Assembly: GCA_012932865.1 (NCBI GenBank)
Contig: SAXG01000079.1
Location: forward strand, 1 to 64,000
Source of the DNA: Amylostereum areolatum
Lineage: Eukaryota > Basidiomycota > Agaricomycetes > Russulales > Stereaceae
Length of the DNA stretch: 64,000 nt
Direction of reading: 5' to 3'
The position numbers were made by a program, and so were the translations under genes. Shown in pieces: positions 1 through 10,715 of this stretch. The first letter of the stretch is position 1. Each line of letters opens with the position of its first letter. The notes beneath the pieces were generated by a model. It did not search any database, was not told the origin of the DNA, and saw only the letters and a list, made by a program, of their open reading frames with translations.

Positions 1-371
1 AAACAGAACAATATGGCGAAGCTTATGAAAACCCGCCTCCGGAACTAGTAAACAACGAAGAAACTCTATGAACTAGAAACAATAATAGCCTCAAAACTAG
101 ACAAACAGTATTCCGAACCATTACATTACTTCGTAAAATGGAAAGGCTACCCAGACTCTGGTAACACATGGGAACCAGCATCTAATCTCGAAGGATCAAA
201 GGCTGCGATTGCAGAGTTCCACCGGAATAACCCGAAGGCGCTGAGGTTGCTACCACAGCCAATCAGAGATACCAATGCAGAATCTACTGATCCTGACGAG
301 ATCACTGTAACGCAGCAAGAGCGAAGGCCAGCACGACGAAAGAAATGCAAGACGAAAGTAAAACACTGGTG
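1..371 (+). pseudogene. pol C-terminal fragment with chromodomain (A+)
   Basis: The translated pieces match the C-terminus of the A1 polyprotein: a chromodomain core with YFVKWKGYPDSGNTWEP, a helix (SNLEGSKA...AEFHRNN) and a basic tail. A one-base insertion near 55-70 (GAAGAAACTC against GAAGAACTC in A1) breaks the frame in the first 25 codons. In chromoviral gypsy elements the chromodomain follows the integrase and directs integration to particular chromatin; that role is family knowledge, not shown here. Confidence 0.85.
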
Positions 372-449
372 AGACTCAACACATTCAGGTGAATGCACTG
401 CCAACAAGGAGGGGATAAAACCCTATGGGTTCAACGGGACAGATCACCA

Positions 450-731
450 ATGTCCACCACCCCAAACGCAGCCAACACTTCCTCTACCAATCCAATCGTC
501 ACACCCAGCAATGTCGACCGCCTCCGCCTCATCTGCAACAAAACACACCACACTCAGCAGGAACGAGCCCTCTGCGGAGACTGCTTCATCGCTCAATCGG
601 CAGCAATCCTCGCAATTAAGTCAGTACCTCTTCCGTCTAGGTCAGGACCAGACGGAAGAACAAGGGGTAAGCCAATTAGAAGCACACAGAAGAACCCTAA
701 CTTAAGCACCCGGATTCCTCACAGGTGCTAA
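450..731 (+). CDS. ORF3a: small Cys/His protein downstream of pol (A+)
   Basis: The ORF begins at an ATG (MSTTPNA) after pol ends. It is Thr/Asn/Pro-rich at the N-terminus. The centre holds a candidate zinc site (a Cys in LICNK, a His pair in THHTQQ, then CGDC), followed by a helix and a basic segment. The A1 copy (18707-18453) keeps the same Cys/His positions. The last ~20 codons contain a plausible intron donor (GGTAAGCC), a branch-like CCTAAC and an acceptor CCTCACAG just before ORF3b, so 3a and 3b might be spliced together; the frames do not join cleanly. I recognise no family. Confidence 0.5.
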   Translation: MSTTPNAANTSSTNPIVTPSNVDRLRLICNKTHHTQQERALCGDCFIAQSAAILAIKSVPLPSRSGPDGRTRGKPIRSTQKNPNLSTRIPHRC

Positions 732-2407
732 TGCAATCCCCGTGGCCCGGAGCGACGGAAGTCCAAACACCCGATTCCCCGATAATAGAGAGCCAGATAG
801 CCCACATGATAGCCGGAGTAGCACTCGAACAGGCCAGGGAACGGATCGACGACCCTCAGGAGGGAATCGACCGACGTCTAGAACATCTTAGAGAACCACA
901 TCAAAATGCTCAACAAAGAACTCCTCCAGCTGGACTCGAGGTACCTAACGCTCTCGACCGAGATGGAGGAACGAGAGGTCAAACTTCTTCGACGATTCCG
1001 GAAGCTAGCGCAGCGGCTATACTCAATGTCGCAGAACTCCGAAAATTCCTCACTGAAGTCGGACACAGGGTCAACTGGCTCAATTGGGAAAGACACACCT
1101 TCCGTGCCGCCTACGAAGGAGAAATCCTCCGAAGGCGAATGGAAACTACCGGAGTTCCCCATATGTTGCCACACGACTGGCCCCAACATCAACCTCATCT
1201 TCCATGGATATCACATCTCCCCGGGCTATACTGTTCGACCCGATCCCATCACGTCCACCCTCGCCACACACCCGTCCCTTCCTAACGCCCCTCCGCGACC
1301 CGTCACCGCTCCCACACCCCCATGGTCCCTACCCATCCCCGGACTCACCCAGACTAACCCCATCCAGCCTTCCGTCGCTGGAAACATCGTACCCGGAAAA
1401 GCACACCAACGGACAGCCCCTGGTTTCCCAGAGCCCAGACAACCGGCCGGAAGTCCGCAACAGGTACCTAGAACATCTTTTCCGCTGCCAGCAGTGCCTA
1501 GACCGCCAACTCCATTCCCGGTATCTACTGACGACGCTCCCATGCCGTGGCACGGGGGCCCCCCTGCTTATCCCTCGTTCCTATGTCTGCACCCCGACTA
1601 CATTAGAAATCTCATCACCCAAGATCCCCAAATCACCTCACAGTGACGTAAACATGATTCTGTCGACCCCGACGGAAGACAGCTCAAGCGAACCAGAAAC
1701 GCCAGCCTCCCCGATGCATTGGGTGATGGAGAACTTCAACAAACTCCAGGAGATAGTCAATCAAATGATGGAGAACCGCGCTCGCTGGAGACAAGAGCAC
1801 AGTTCAACGGACGAGTCAGACAGTTCAACGGAGGAGCCAGACAGTTCAACGGACAACAAGGCGGAAGAAGCAGTCAAGAATCCCTCGGACCAATGGAGCA
1901 ACGAGCCGACCACGTGGACGCAAGAGAAGTGGGACGCGATTCCCGTGAAGCCGCGGAAACACTGCTGGAAATGCGGCGAGCGAGGCCATCTCCGCCGAGA
2001 TTGCCCCCGTCGCAAGAACGATCCCCCTCACTTCCCCCAATCACGATCCTGCTACCCTCTCCGGTCACGGACTCCTCTTCCTTGCCCACGCCCGAGCCAT
2101 CTGGATATCAGCTACGGTCCAGGAACACTGATGTCCCACCCCCGCCTCCAACGTACCGACACTACCGCCTGTGCCCACAGGCAGCTTCTGGGATTCCTCA
2201 CGTGACGTGAGAACCTGACGCACGAAGCCGCCCCAACACGCCACCGAACAGTGGTTGTACTGGGAAGACGCAGTACTCCGCACTCAACAGGAACCCCCTT
2301 CGCGCTTCAACCACTCTTGGCACGTCGACGATCTCTTCTGGAAAGAAGAAGACTGGGACCTGTAGGAAGCAGAGGAATCGAAGGATCACTGGCCAGAACC
2401 TTGGTAA
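725..2407 (+). pseudogene. ORF3b: coiled-coil and CCHC-knuckle protein, frameshifted (A+)
   Basis: This is the homologue of the intact 569-codon ORF at 18432-16723. Segments are in three frames: 725 onward (MLMQSPWPGATEV), then about 906 onward (coiled-coil region), then about 1084-2205 (C-terminal half). The breaks correspond to one-base insertions near 860 and 1175. The CCHC knuckle (CWKCGERGHLRRDC) survives at about 1960-2010. The frame then stops at TGA 2203-2205, where A1 has CGA, and again at a TAG near 2358-2365. Acidic Ser/Thr/Asp repeats (STDESDSSTEEPDSSTD) precede the knuckle. The function is unknown. Confidence 0.75.
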
Positions 2408-2796
2408 GCGCACGGACGAACTGTTATCCATCATACGCACTCGGACTTTCTCATCATCATCATCATCATCATGTTTTGCATCCATCGTTACGACACTTCT
2501 CGGACTGATCACAGACTGCACCCTCATTCGCACGCATATTTTCCTCGGACTTCTCTACTGTACAGGTTCCTATCGCTATGAGGAAGGCGAAGTGTTTGGT
2601 ATTCTCCCTGCGACGCGCTGGACGCGTCACTTACTTACGACTAGTGTCTGATTATGTACGAATTCCCGCTTACGATTGACGGCAATGATTACATCATTGC
2701 CCCTCCGCATCGCAAGGATAAAAGGGAAAGCCACAACGACCACAACATCCTCAGACATTGTCTAACAACCAACTTGCACCACCCGAACCAACCAAT
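2408..2796 (+). other. Spacer between ORF3b and ORF4 (A+), with (CAT)n microsatellite
   Basis: About 390 bases without a supported gene. It contains a short CAT run near 2450-2472 (interrupted in A1) and a segment ending CAACATCCTCAGACATTG that marks the site where A1 carries the 1.3 kb inverted-repeat insertion. Confidence 0.6.
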
Positions 2797-3180
2797 ATGT
2801 CCTCTACCCTCGCCTCCTCCTCGCGCAACCTCTCCACTATCGACTGCACTCCCCCTGCCACCCCTCCTCCCTCACCCGTCCTCTCGCGCACTCCCACACC
2901 CGACCCACAAGACGAAGAACTCCTTCGCCATCTCAAGAGAGTTACGGAACTCCTAAGCCGTCCGGACATCGCTCGCGCCATGAAGAGGCCGAGAAGCCTC
3001 AACGAAGAAGCCATGCGGGAGTCGAAGGGAAGATGCGGCATCAAAGGGCTCTTCCGGAAACACGGGCCCCAGTTCAGAAGCCCGGACCACACGACGACGG
3101 CTAGGATAGGGCATCGGTTAGGGTCTCCCATGATAGACGGGGAGGATATCAAAGTAATAGAGGCGTTGCTAAAGCGGTAG
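2797..3180 (+). CDS. ORF4: conserved 127-residue Ser/Pro-rich/basic protein (A+)
   Basis: This ORF of 127 codons plus stop starts at ATG 2797 (MSSTLASSSRNL). The N-terminal third is Ser/Thr/Pro-rich (TPPPSPV, SRTPTPDP). A charged helical stretch follows (DEELLRHLKRVTELL), then a basic patch that could be a nuclear localisation signal (MKRPRSL), a KGLFRKHGP segment, and an acidic-then-basic end (EALLKR). Length and frame are identical in A1 (15001-14618) and A2 (49004-48621), and substitutions are mostly conservative. This points to a real, selected product. No known domain is recognised. It sits between ORF3b and the membrane ORF5. Confidence 0.75.
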   Translation: MSSTLASSSRNLSTIDCTPPATPPPSPVLSRTPTPDPQDEELLRHLKRVTELLSRPDIARAMKRPRSLNEEAMRESKGRCGIKGLFRKHGPQFRSPDHTTTARIGHRLGSPMIDGEDIKVIEALLKR

Positions 3181-3253
3181 AATAGAATTCTATCGCCTGG
3201 TTCCGGATAAGGATAAAAGGGGTGAACATCAAAACAAAAAACTTAGAAGCACG

Positions 3254-3496
3254 ATGCAGCCCACCCAATCACCCGATCTTACGATGTTCACTACAACCAC
3301 CCCTCGATCGCTCATTATCGTCCTAAGCGTGATCGTAGGACTTACAATCCTTACCTTCCTCGCATCATCTATCTTCCTCCAACGATAGCATCGAGCAAGC
3401 GATCAAGAACCCATTCAAGAAATCCCCATGGAAGCAATCCGATTCATGAATCAACGGGACGTCGATTCTAGAGAGGGGGCTAGTGTTACAACTTGA
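3254..3496 (+). pseudogene. ORF5: small single-pass membrane protein, broken (A+)
   Basis: From ATG 3254 (MQPTQSPDL), about 18 Thr/Pro-rich residues are followed by a ~24-residue hydrophobic segment (LIIVLSVIVGLTILTFLASS) and then a basic flank (LQR). This fits a membrane anchor with its C-terminus inside. An in-frame TAG at 3386-3388 replaces the Trp present in A1 and A2. The frame continues (NQRDVDSREGAS) over the polypurine tract into the LTR and ends at a TGA where A1 has CGA. A2 holds an open version. Confidence 0.7.
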
Positions 3497-3992
3497 TCAA
3501 GGTATTCCATTTCCTGTTGCCTTATTAGGAAGGACGTCGCTAAACAACGGATTACGACTGTGCCCCAGCTCGTAACCGTCCCGACGACGCAGCCACGACT
3601 GTGCCCCAGCTCGTAGCCGTCTCAACAACGCAGCCACGACTGTGCCCCAGTCGCATCCCCGTAGATACTTGATGCAACCGTTACCAAATGTACATATGTT
3701 TACTCGACCTCCTTTCTTATAAAAGGAGGCTCAAAGAACGAGCCATTCCCCAGCTCGTTCTCTTTGTAAATACAGGACTGTTCTAACTAGAACCTCCTCT
3801 TAAGAATACTAAAGAGAATCTAACGCAAACTAAGTCAAAAGCTCGCCTAAGTCTTCCGTGAAGACTTACTGCTTCGCTTACCGACCTTAGCCTTCGTATA
3901 ACCGAGACGTCTGGATCACCTAATCCCACTTCTCATACGCAAGAGTACTGTAGCCTGAGCCGCTTGTCACGTGATAAGGACCGTCCTTAACA
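3484..3992 (+). repeat. 3' LTR of A+ (509 bp)
   Basis: Begins TGTTACAAC and ends CCTTAACA, and matches the A1 LTRs in the opposite orientation (509 bp each). The polypurine tract AGAGAGGGGGCTAG lies immediately upstream. The U3 part contains 40-43 bp tandem units (GCAGCCACGACTGTGCCCCAG). A TATA-like TATAAAAG sits within an inverted repeat at about 3710-3730. Confidence 0.92.
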
Positions 3993-4047
3993 GACACCGA
4001 TGATATCAGTCCTTTGCCTCCGCCAGACGACACGACTGGGGGGTATT

Positions 4048-5025
4048 TCAAAAATCCTGCAATTCCAGGATGTCCTTCAACAACGCTACTGCCTGCTCCT
4101 TGCCTTCCACATCGAGATCTTTTAGCTGGCGAGTGATCGTTGTGATGGTTTGGGACGGGTCGGAGGTTGCCTTTGCAGCAGATGAGGCCGAGCTATCCGG
4201 CGGGGGGGAAGTCTTGGATCGCAGGAGACGTGACCAGCTTGTCAGCACATGAAGCACTTGCCTTCACGCATCATCTTGGCCCGTTTGTCATCTGTCAGCT
4301 TCGCAGGGCGGGTCGTGGTGTTGGTGAAGGCGCCGACTCGGCACGACCAGGAGGTGTTGGCGGAACCGTTCAAGGTGAGCACGACAGCCCCCTTGGACTG
4401 ACTGCTCTTCCTCTCCAGGTTCTCCTCCAGCCATTGGTGGTTGATGCGGCGAGCGCGCTCCTTCCACTCCGCAAGGTCGGTGGGGAATGGGTACAATCAG
4501 GCCACCTGCTTGCCAAGGTCACGCTGCAGTCCTTTCTTGAAAAAGTGGATCAGTGCCTTGTCATCGTATTCCAACATGGTTGCCAGCATTTCGAACTTGG
4601 TGATAAAGTCGGTGACGTCCCAGGTGGTCATTGTGAGCTCATTGATCTTGCACTGAGCTTCCATCTTCGGCTCGATGGGTATGAAGTCTTTGTTGAACTT
4701 TTCAAAGAGCTCCTTGTAGGTGCTATAGTGGAGCGGCGAGGCCGGGAGGCTGAGGCTTTCGGTGTCCTCCTTCTTGTCTTTGTTGTCGAAGAGCTCCATG
4801 CAGCGATGCGTGGCCCAGGATTTTGCCGTGTCGTCCTCCATCAGGCTGAGAAGGAGCATCATCTTTATGTCATCTGTGGCGTAAACATCTTTGTTAACGC
4901 GCAGAAAACATGCAAAGCTCGAGGGAGAACTGGAGGGTGTTGCGTCTGTCGCCCTTAAAGGGCTTCGGCTTGGGGCCGAGCTCATGCTTGGAGGCGGTCG
5001 AGGGTTTGGTTTGTTCGTCAGACAT
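4048..5025 (-). pseudogene. gag (D-left), frameshifted
   Basis: The ATG at 5025 gives MSDEQTKPSTAS, followed by the family motif LGPKPKPFKGDRR, then the retrotransposon-gag capsid region in pieces (5025-4960, 4890-4497, 4496-4242). The nucleocapsid knuckle starts CFMC, but TGA at 4242-4244 replaces the Arg codon (CGA in D1), and the sequence after GHVS is deleted, removing the last Cys. The gene ends on GGATTTTTGA, the gag/pol slip motif. Gag would form the particle and bind RNA; this copy cannot. Confidence 0.85.
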
Positions 5026-5334
5026 TTTGTCAGCGGGGAGGGTGACGTCAAGGGATCGGGTGAAGGCTTCTTCTTGTTGGCGTCGGAGTTCCTTGCAATG
5101 TTCTTCAGCTTTGTCGAGTTCAACTTGGACTTCACGTGCAACTTGGAATTCGAGGGGTGTGACGAGTTCCTGGTTGTGTCTCCAAAACTAGAGATCCTGA
5201 ACAGGGTCTGTGCTAGAGGGTTGCTACTCAACTACTATGTGCCCTGGCGTTCCTTGCTGGTTTCGTCAATATGTGTACCACTTCTTGGTGACACTGTCGA
5301 ACTTGAATCCCTTGGGTGGGAAGAGGACAGTGGA

Positions 5335-6228
5335 TCAGCGGGGCGGTGGGGAGGAGGATGATGGTGGGTCGTAGAAAGCGGTGAGGACGTTGGTTGCAAG
5401 GTCAAGGTCTTCGTTGGTGAGATATTTGGCTTCGCCTTCGTAGAAGTACCAGTCTTGCCTGCTCTCTTCCGTGGGGTTGTGGGCCCAACGTACGGGTCTC
5501 TTGGTGTCTAGGGAGGTGAGGACAGAGTACTCGTGTGGGCAGTAGTCGCGGAAGATGCCCGGGGGAAACTCGGGGGTGGGGGGAGGGGCAAAGGGTTGGG
5601 AAGTGATGGTTCTAGAAGAAGTCGGCCGCGACAGGGCGACGACCAAGGAGTTTCTGGGTGAGGTAGCCGGCTTTCACTGCCTAGCGGATCTTGTGTTCGT
5701 GGTGGTGGCGGCAAATGGTCTTACCCTTGATGGTGGGATGGAGGACTGGTGGCGGGGTAGATTCGGGGGTCCAGCAATTAAACTGGGAGACAGAGGTGAA
5801 GCTCGTCTGGAGGATTGGGTTGGGGGTGCTCTGGATGAGGTAGGTGTGGTAGGTGGGGGCGTGGAGTGTAAACTCGAGGTGTTCGAGATCTGCATTGATG
5901 CACGTAGTGATCCGAACGTATAGAGCGAGGACGACAGTACTGTGATCCTTATGCCACCTCTACTCAAAGATGCGGAAGTTGAGGCCATGTGCGGTCCAAG
6001 GATCTTTCTTGCAGAGGTTCTGTATGGGGACGAGGCAGTTGACAGTGATGGCGTCGGACCAAGGGTAGGGGAGTGGTGCGTTGTTGCGGGGGGTGATCGG
6101 CTTTCCGTTGAATGGGAGGAAGACTGGTGCGTTCGGGAGGTCTGTGGTGGGAGGTTTTAACGTCGTAGAGACGGCAGAGGTAGATGGAGAGAGGGGTGCG
6201 AGGTAGGCGTAGGGGTAGACTGTCCACG
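5335..6228 (-). pseudogene. ORF0 and gag N-terminal domain in the leader (D-left)
   Basis: The region upstream of the gag ATG still encodes two recognisable blocks. One is the end of ORF0 (GRPVAADFF then TAG near 5608-5616). The other is the conserved N-terminal gag-like block (FPPGIFRDYCPHEYSVL...RQDWYFYEGE) at 5600-5335. The ORF0 body (6160-5660) is in shifted frames. The same arrangement occurs in D1, D2 and E. Function unknown. Confidence 0.6.
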
Positions 6229-6676
6229 TGTCAGAAATGCAGTTTATGAGACCTGTCAGAAACGCAGTTTATGAGACCGATGGAACCGCCTAAGTCGCAA
6301 CGATGGGAGGAGCAAGAGAGAACAGATGGATTCGAGAGTGTCAGGCCTAGGGTAGTGCAACGTGCGCTACAGTACCGTATGACGAGATGGACAGTCTGAG
6401 GAAAAGGGAAAAGGGATACTGTCCTTATATACAAGTGGGAACGATGGTGCGATGCGATGCGATAGTGGTGCGAGCGGGGGAAACAATAAGAAAGGAGTCA
6501 TGGGGAGGAGGGCGGGAGTCCGGAGCAATGATGTCATAGATAAGGATGCGGAACACCGTTCGGAAGTCCAGGCGGTGACGTCATTGGAGCATGTGATGCG
6601 AAGGAAAGTCATGTGCCGTGACGCGTCGCGTGTACAAGGTCTGCAAACGAAGAAAGAAATGGAGCGATCCGTGACA
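6229..6676 (-). repeat. Family D LTR (448 bp) shared by D-left and D1
   Basis: Read on the plus strand it begins TGTCAGAAATG and ends ATCCGTGACA. It equals the 423-bp D1 5' LTR plus a 25-bp tandem duplication at its left end (6229-6253 and 6254-6278). On the right it is flanked by the D1 polypurine tract (minus strand TTAAAGGGGGGGG). On the left it is flanked by a leader. A minus-strand TATA (GTATATAAGG) lies near 6424. Confidence 0.9.
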
Positions 6677-6679
6677 TTA

Positions 6680-9600
6680 CCCCCCCCTTTAAGACGCGCT
6701 TTCGCCTGGAGCGCGATGTCATCTGCAAGGGTGGATGCGAGAAAATCGTCAAAGGAGATGCCGAGGGAACGCACGGGGCGGGGCGCATTTGGATGGCGCT
6801 TGTGGAAAGCGTCAATCATGTCGGTAACCTTTGAGAGCGACGAACGCGGGAGCCAGGTGTTTTCGGAGTCGGGATAGCCGGCCCACTTGACGAGGTACTG
6901 AATACCTTTCTTGTTACGAGTTGGTTTAGAGTCGACAATGTCTTCAACGTCGTATTCTTCTTCATCGTCGATGAGGTCTGGTGGCGGCTGTTCATAATTT
7001 GGCCCGTGAGCGGCTGTCTCCTTGTACGCGGTGAGCAGCGAGGCATGGAAGACTGGATGGATTCGCCACGTCTTCGGCAGCTTCAAGCGGTAGTTGACTG
7101 GGCTGATGACGTCAATGATTTCGAAGGGCCCAAATCGTTTGGCAGCAAGCTTAGCTTTCGGTCTCGTCGTCTTCAGATTTTTGCCTTCTAGCCATACTTT
7201 GTCTCCGACGGCAAACTGCGTTGATTCGCTGACCGTGTCGCCATTGTAGTGCTTCATCAAGTCTGATGCGAGGGCAAGGCTGGCCTTGATCTCCTGTCGG
7301 ACTTCTTCAAGTTGACGGAGGCGTTCTTCAACTGCAGGGGACCTTTGAGGACGGGTTTACGGATGGGTACATTTTCGGGAGGAAGCCGTAGAGGACTTCA
7401 AAGGGAGCCTTTCCAGTAGCTGCATGGGTGCGAGAGTTGTGAGAAAACTCGAAGAAGGGCAACCACTTCACCCAGTCGTCTTGACGGTAGTTGCAGAATA
7501 CTCGCAGGAACTGCTCGAGGTTCTGGTTCTCGCGTTCGGTTTGGCCGTCTGTCTGTGGGTGATACGCTGTGCTGAGGGCGGACTTGATCCCGAGCTTCTC
7601 GTTGAGTGTACGCATTCACCTGTCCAGCAAATTGGGGTCCACGATCCGAGATGATCTTGTCCTGCTAAGCCGTAGTGTCGGTATACCTTTATCGAAGAGA
7701 ATGTCGGCCGTGCCATCGCTGGTGATCTTCGTTGTACATGGGGTGGTAACCACCATCTTGGTGAGGCGATCGACCACGACATTGACAGGCAGTTATAGCC
7801 TTCGCAGTCAGGGAGTTCGACAATGAAGTCGGTGGAGATGACGCCAAATGGTCGATCGGGTACTTCGTTCGGGATCATGTCGACGTGGGGTCGGCTGCTC
7901 TGTGTCTTCGTCGACTGGCAGGTTGCGCATCCTGCTACAAAGTCGCGGACAAAGACAGACATGCCAGGCCACCAATATTCACGACTCACAAGCTCGTAAG
8001 TCTTGAAGCGACCGGGGTGTCCAGCCAGGGGCGATTCATGGTACATTTTGACGAATGTCGCGTCGCAACTCGTCGTCTGCAGGGACATATACCTTTCCTC
8101 TAAACAGGACCAGGCCTTCTTCGTAGTTCCACTCTTGAAGGTTCTTGACGAGTGTACGTGGTCCGTTTCGTAAGATGGCGTCCAGGGCTTGAACGACCTC
8201 GATGTCCTTGGTTTTGCAGTCGCGGATACGTCGTCGGAGTTCGACATCACCGAGGGAGGTTACTGCTCCTGGCCTTGTTGCGCGTACTTGGAAGTACTTG
8301 GGGTCAAGCAAGACGCGCTCCTTGTTGTCGTTTTCAACACCATCCTTGTGATCGGGTCGTCGAGACATTGGATCCGGGTGGTGGGAAATTCCTGGTTTAT
8401 GGACGAGCGAGAAGTCAAATCGAAGTGAGGAATAGAGCCCAACGTGCCTGTCGGCGGCTCAGCTTCTGTGCCGTCTTGAAGTGCTCCAGGTTCTTGTGAT
8501 CTGTCCAGATTTCGACGGTGTCGGGGGCGCCTTCGAGGTAAGTGGCGCCAGGCTTCAAGCGCACGGATGATCGCAAGTAGCTCCTTGTCGTAGATGTCGT
8601 AGTTCCGTTCCGGTTCTGATAGGGCCTTGGACAGATACGCCACTGGATGCCAGTGACCGTCAGTCGCCTTTCTGCGAGAGTATACCTCCAGTAGCAAAGT
8701 CCGAGGCATCGACTTCAACGAGGTAAGGCTTCTTTGGGTCAGGCATGACCAAGACGGGGAGGAAGTAAACGCAGCTTTCAGTGCGTCAAACGCAGTTTGG
8801 CAGTCCGCCGACCAGTTCCCATGTGCAGTCCTTCTTTGTCAGGTCAAATAGGGGTCGTGCAACCTTGGAGAAGTCCTTGATGAAACGTCGGTAGAAGTTG
8901 CCAAAGCCGAGGAAGGATTGCACATCTTTGACCGTTCGTGGTATCGGCCAGTCCTGAATACCTGCTACCTTGACGGGGTCCATAGCGATCTTGTCGTGCG
9001 AGATGATGAGTCCGAGGTATTCGACAGAGTCTTGCTCAAAGACGCATTTCTCCGGTTTGAGGAAGAGGTCGTTGTCTTGCAAACGCTGCAGAACCTGCCG
9101 CACTATGGCACGGTGTTCGTCCATGGTGCGGGTGAACACCAAGATGTCGTCCATGTAGATGATGACCTTGCCCGAGTCGATGAGATCCTTGAACAGTTCA
9201 TTCATCATTGCCTGAAACGTCGCAGGGGAGTTCATAAGCCCGAAAAACATCACCGTGGGTTCGAAGAGACCGCGATTCGTCTTGAACGCAGCCTTCCACT
9301 CGTCGCCTTCCTTGATGCGGACATTGTTGTAGCCCCAGCGGACATCCATCTTGGAGAAGATCTTTGCACCTTTGAGACGGTCGACAATTTCAGAGATCAG
9401 TGGCAAGGGGTATTCGTTCTTGACAGTGCCCTTGTTTAGTTCTCGATAGTCCTGTACGGGACGTAGCTTTCCATCCTTTTTCTTCACAAAGAAGAACGGA
9501 CTCGCCTGAGGTGACTTCGATGGGCGGATATAGCCCTTCTTCAGGTGGTCGTCGAGGAAGGTGTCGAGTTCGATCTGCTCGGAAGGTGAGAGGGGGTAGA

Positions 9601-10715
9601 TCTTGCACGGTTTGGGTTCAAAGCCGTCTTTCATGTCGATAGCATGGTCCCATGGCCGTCGGTCAGGAAGTCGCTCGGAGGTTTTCTTGTCGAATACAGG
9701 CGCAAAGTTCGCGGTACGGCGGGGGGACTAAGTCTTCAAAGGTTTGCGGGCGTGCGTTGCTCTTTTGAATGCTCTGCAAGCTCCTGCGCTTTTGTAAAGC
9801 CCGCACGGATAGGTACTGCATCTGGATTAGGACCGTCGGTTTCAGGGAGGATTCCGGCGTGGCGTAGTCCAGTTGATCTCCCAGTCTCGGAATACCATGG
9901 GCCGCTCGTCGTCGTCTTCAGTGAAGAGTCGTGCGGGTAGAGGGGAGCGATGGACCATGCGGACGCGAACACCTTTGACTCTGCATGCAGGAATAACATA
10001 AGTGGGGACTGGGGTCCAGGACACATATGTTGGCTCTGGGAAGGGATCGTCCAAAACGAGAGGTGTCCTCGGGGTTTTACCTGCTTCAACCTTACGCTGT
10101 GATTCGGACCGATGATGGTCTCCGTGGCTTGGTTGCGAGGTTTGTCACCGGAGGTTTGGACAGAGTGCATGAGGGGGGGCAGCGGAGCATGTCAACACGG
10201 TCTCGTTGCCAGTCTATGGTGGGATTGTGCTCATCGAGCCAGTCTGTTCCAAGGATCATGTCATGATCGCCGATGTCGGTGATGAAGAACTCAGCTTCTT
10301 CCTCATGGTACGCCTTTGAATCTTGCGAGTACATCCGGATCCGCTGGGTCGTTGTGTCGCGTACCCAGCCCATGATGTTCTCGGTGCCGTCCACATTACG
10401 CATGGGGAACGGGTTTTCTAGTTTTCTTGTGGTAAGCTTCTTGCGTTCAACGAAGCTTCGGTTCAGGATAATTCCTTCTGCGCCGCTATCAAGCAGCGCG
10501 TCTGCGTCGATTTCTCTTTTGGTAACTCGTCCGATCAGCTTGACTTTGAGCGTGATCGATGGCGTTTGCCTGTTCTTGGTGACAGTAGACAGATACAAAC
10601 ACGGGGGATACGATTGCTCACAGGTATGCATGGATGATAATACAGCGAAACGATTCGACGATGATACCAAAAGTCCTTTGCCTCCACCAGACGACGCGAC
10701 TGGGGGGCGTTTCAA
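6680..10715 (-). pseudogene. pol polyprotein (D1), multiply frameshifted
   Basis: Domains run right to left. Aspartic protease (DALLDSGAEG) lies at about 10500. Reverse transcriptase at 9634-8786 contains YMDDILVF. RNase H follows at about 8750-8500 (EVYS...[19 protein letters not shown]). The integrase HHCC finger with WWPGMSVF is near 8000, and core fragments include TAYHPQTDGQTE near 7560. The integrase C-terminus and a chromodomain (YLVKWAGYPDSENTW) lie at 7260-6800. Frame changes near 10090, 9700, 8760, 8270, 8060, 7650 and 7330 make it non-coding as a polyprotein. The intact relative is E pol (43327-39269). Confidence 0.88.

Larger units (their letters stand above)
1..3992 (+). mobile_element. 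Family A Ty3/gypsy element, 3' part (A+)
   Basis: The window opens inside pol (integrase C-terminus/chromodomain) of a family A element. It continues through the 3' accessory block (ORF3a, ORF3b, ORF4, ORF5) to a 3' LTR ending at 3992. Gene order and sequence match A1 (13808-33969, opposite strand). The 5' half lies outside the window. Several one-base indels and stops show it is inactive. The sequence after 3992 is the gag/pol junction of a family D element, so A+ is nested in D-left. The TSD cannot be checked because the left LTR is missing. Confidence 0.9.
3993..6676 (-). mobile_element. Family D Ty3/gypsy element, 5' part (D-left)
   Basis: On the minus strand this contains a 5' LTR (6229-6676), a leader with ORF0 and gag-N domain remnants, and gag down to the gag/pol junction at 4047. 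There it is cut by A+. Its pol would lie left of the window. Its LTR is also the 3' LTR of D1, so the two elements form a head-to-tail pair sharing one LTR. Confidence 0.8.

Noticed and set aside
1084..2205. 373-codon plus-strand ORF as a new gene
   Set aside because: It is the third-frame segment of the frameshifted ORF3b copy in A+.
6367..7260. 297-codon ORF starting in D1 pol and ending in the LTR as a separate gene
   Set aside because: It is the C-terminal part of D1 pol (integrase end and chromodomain) continuing into the LTR, not an independent gene.
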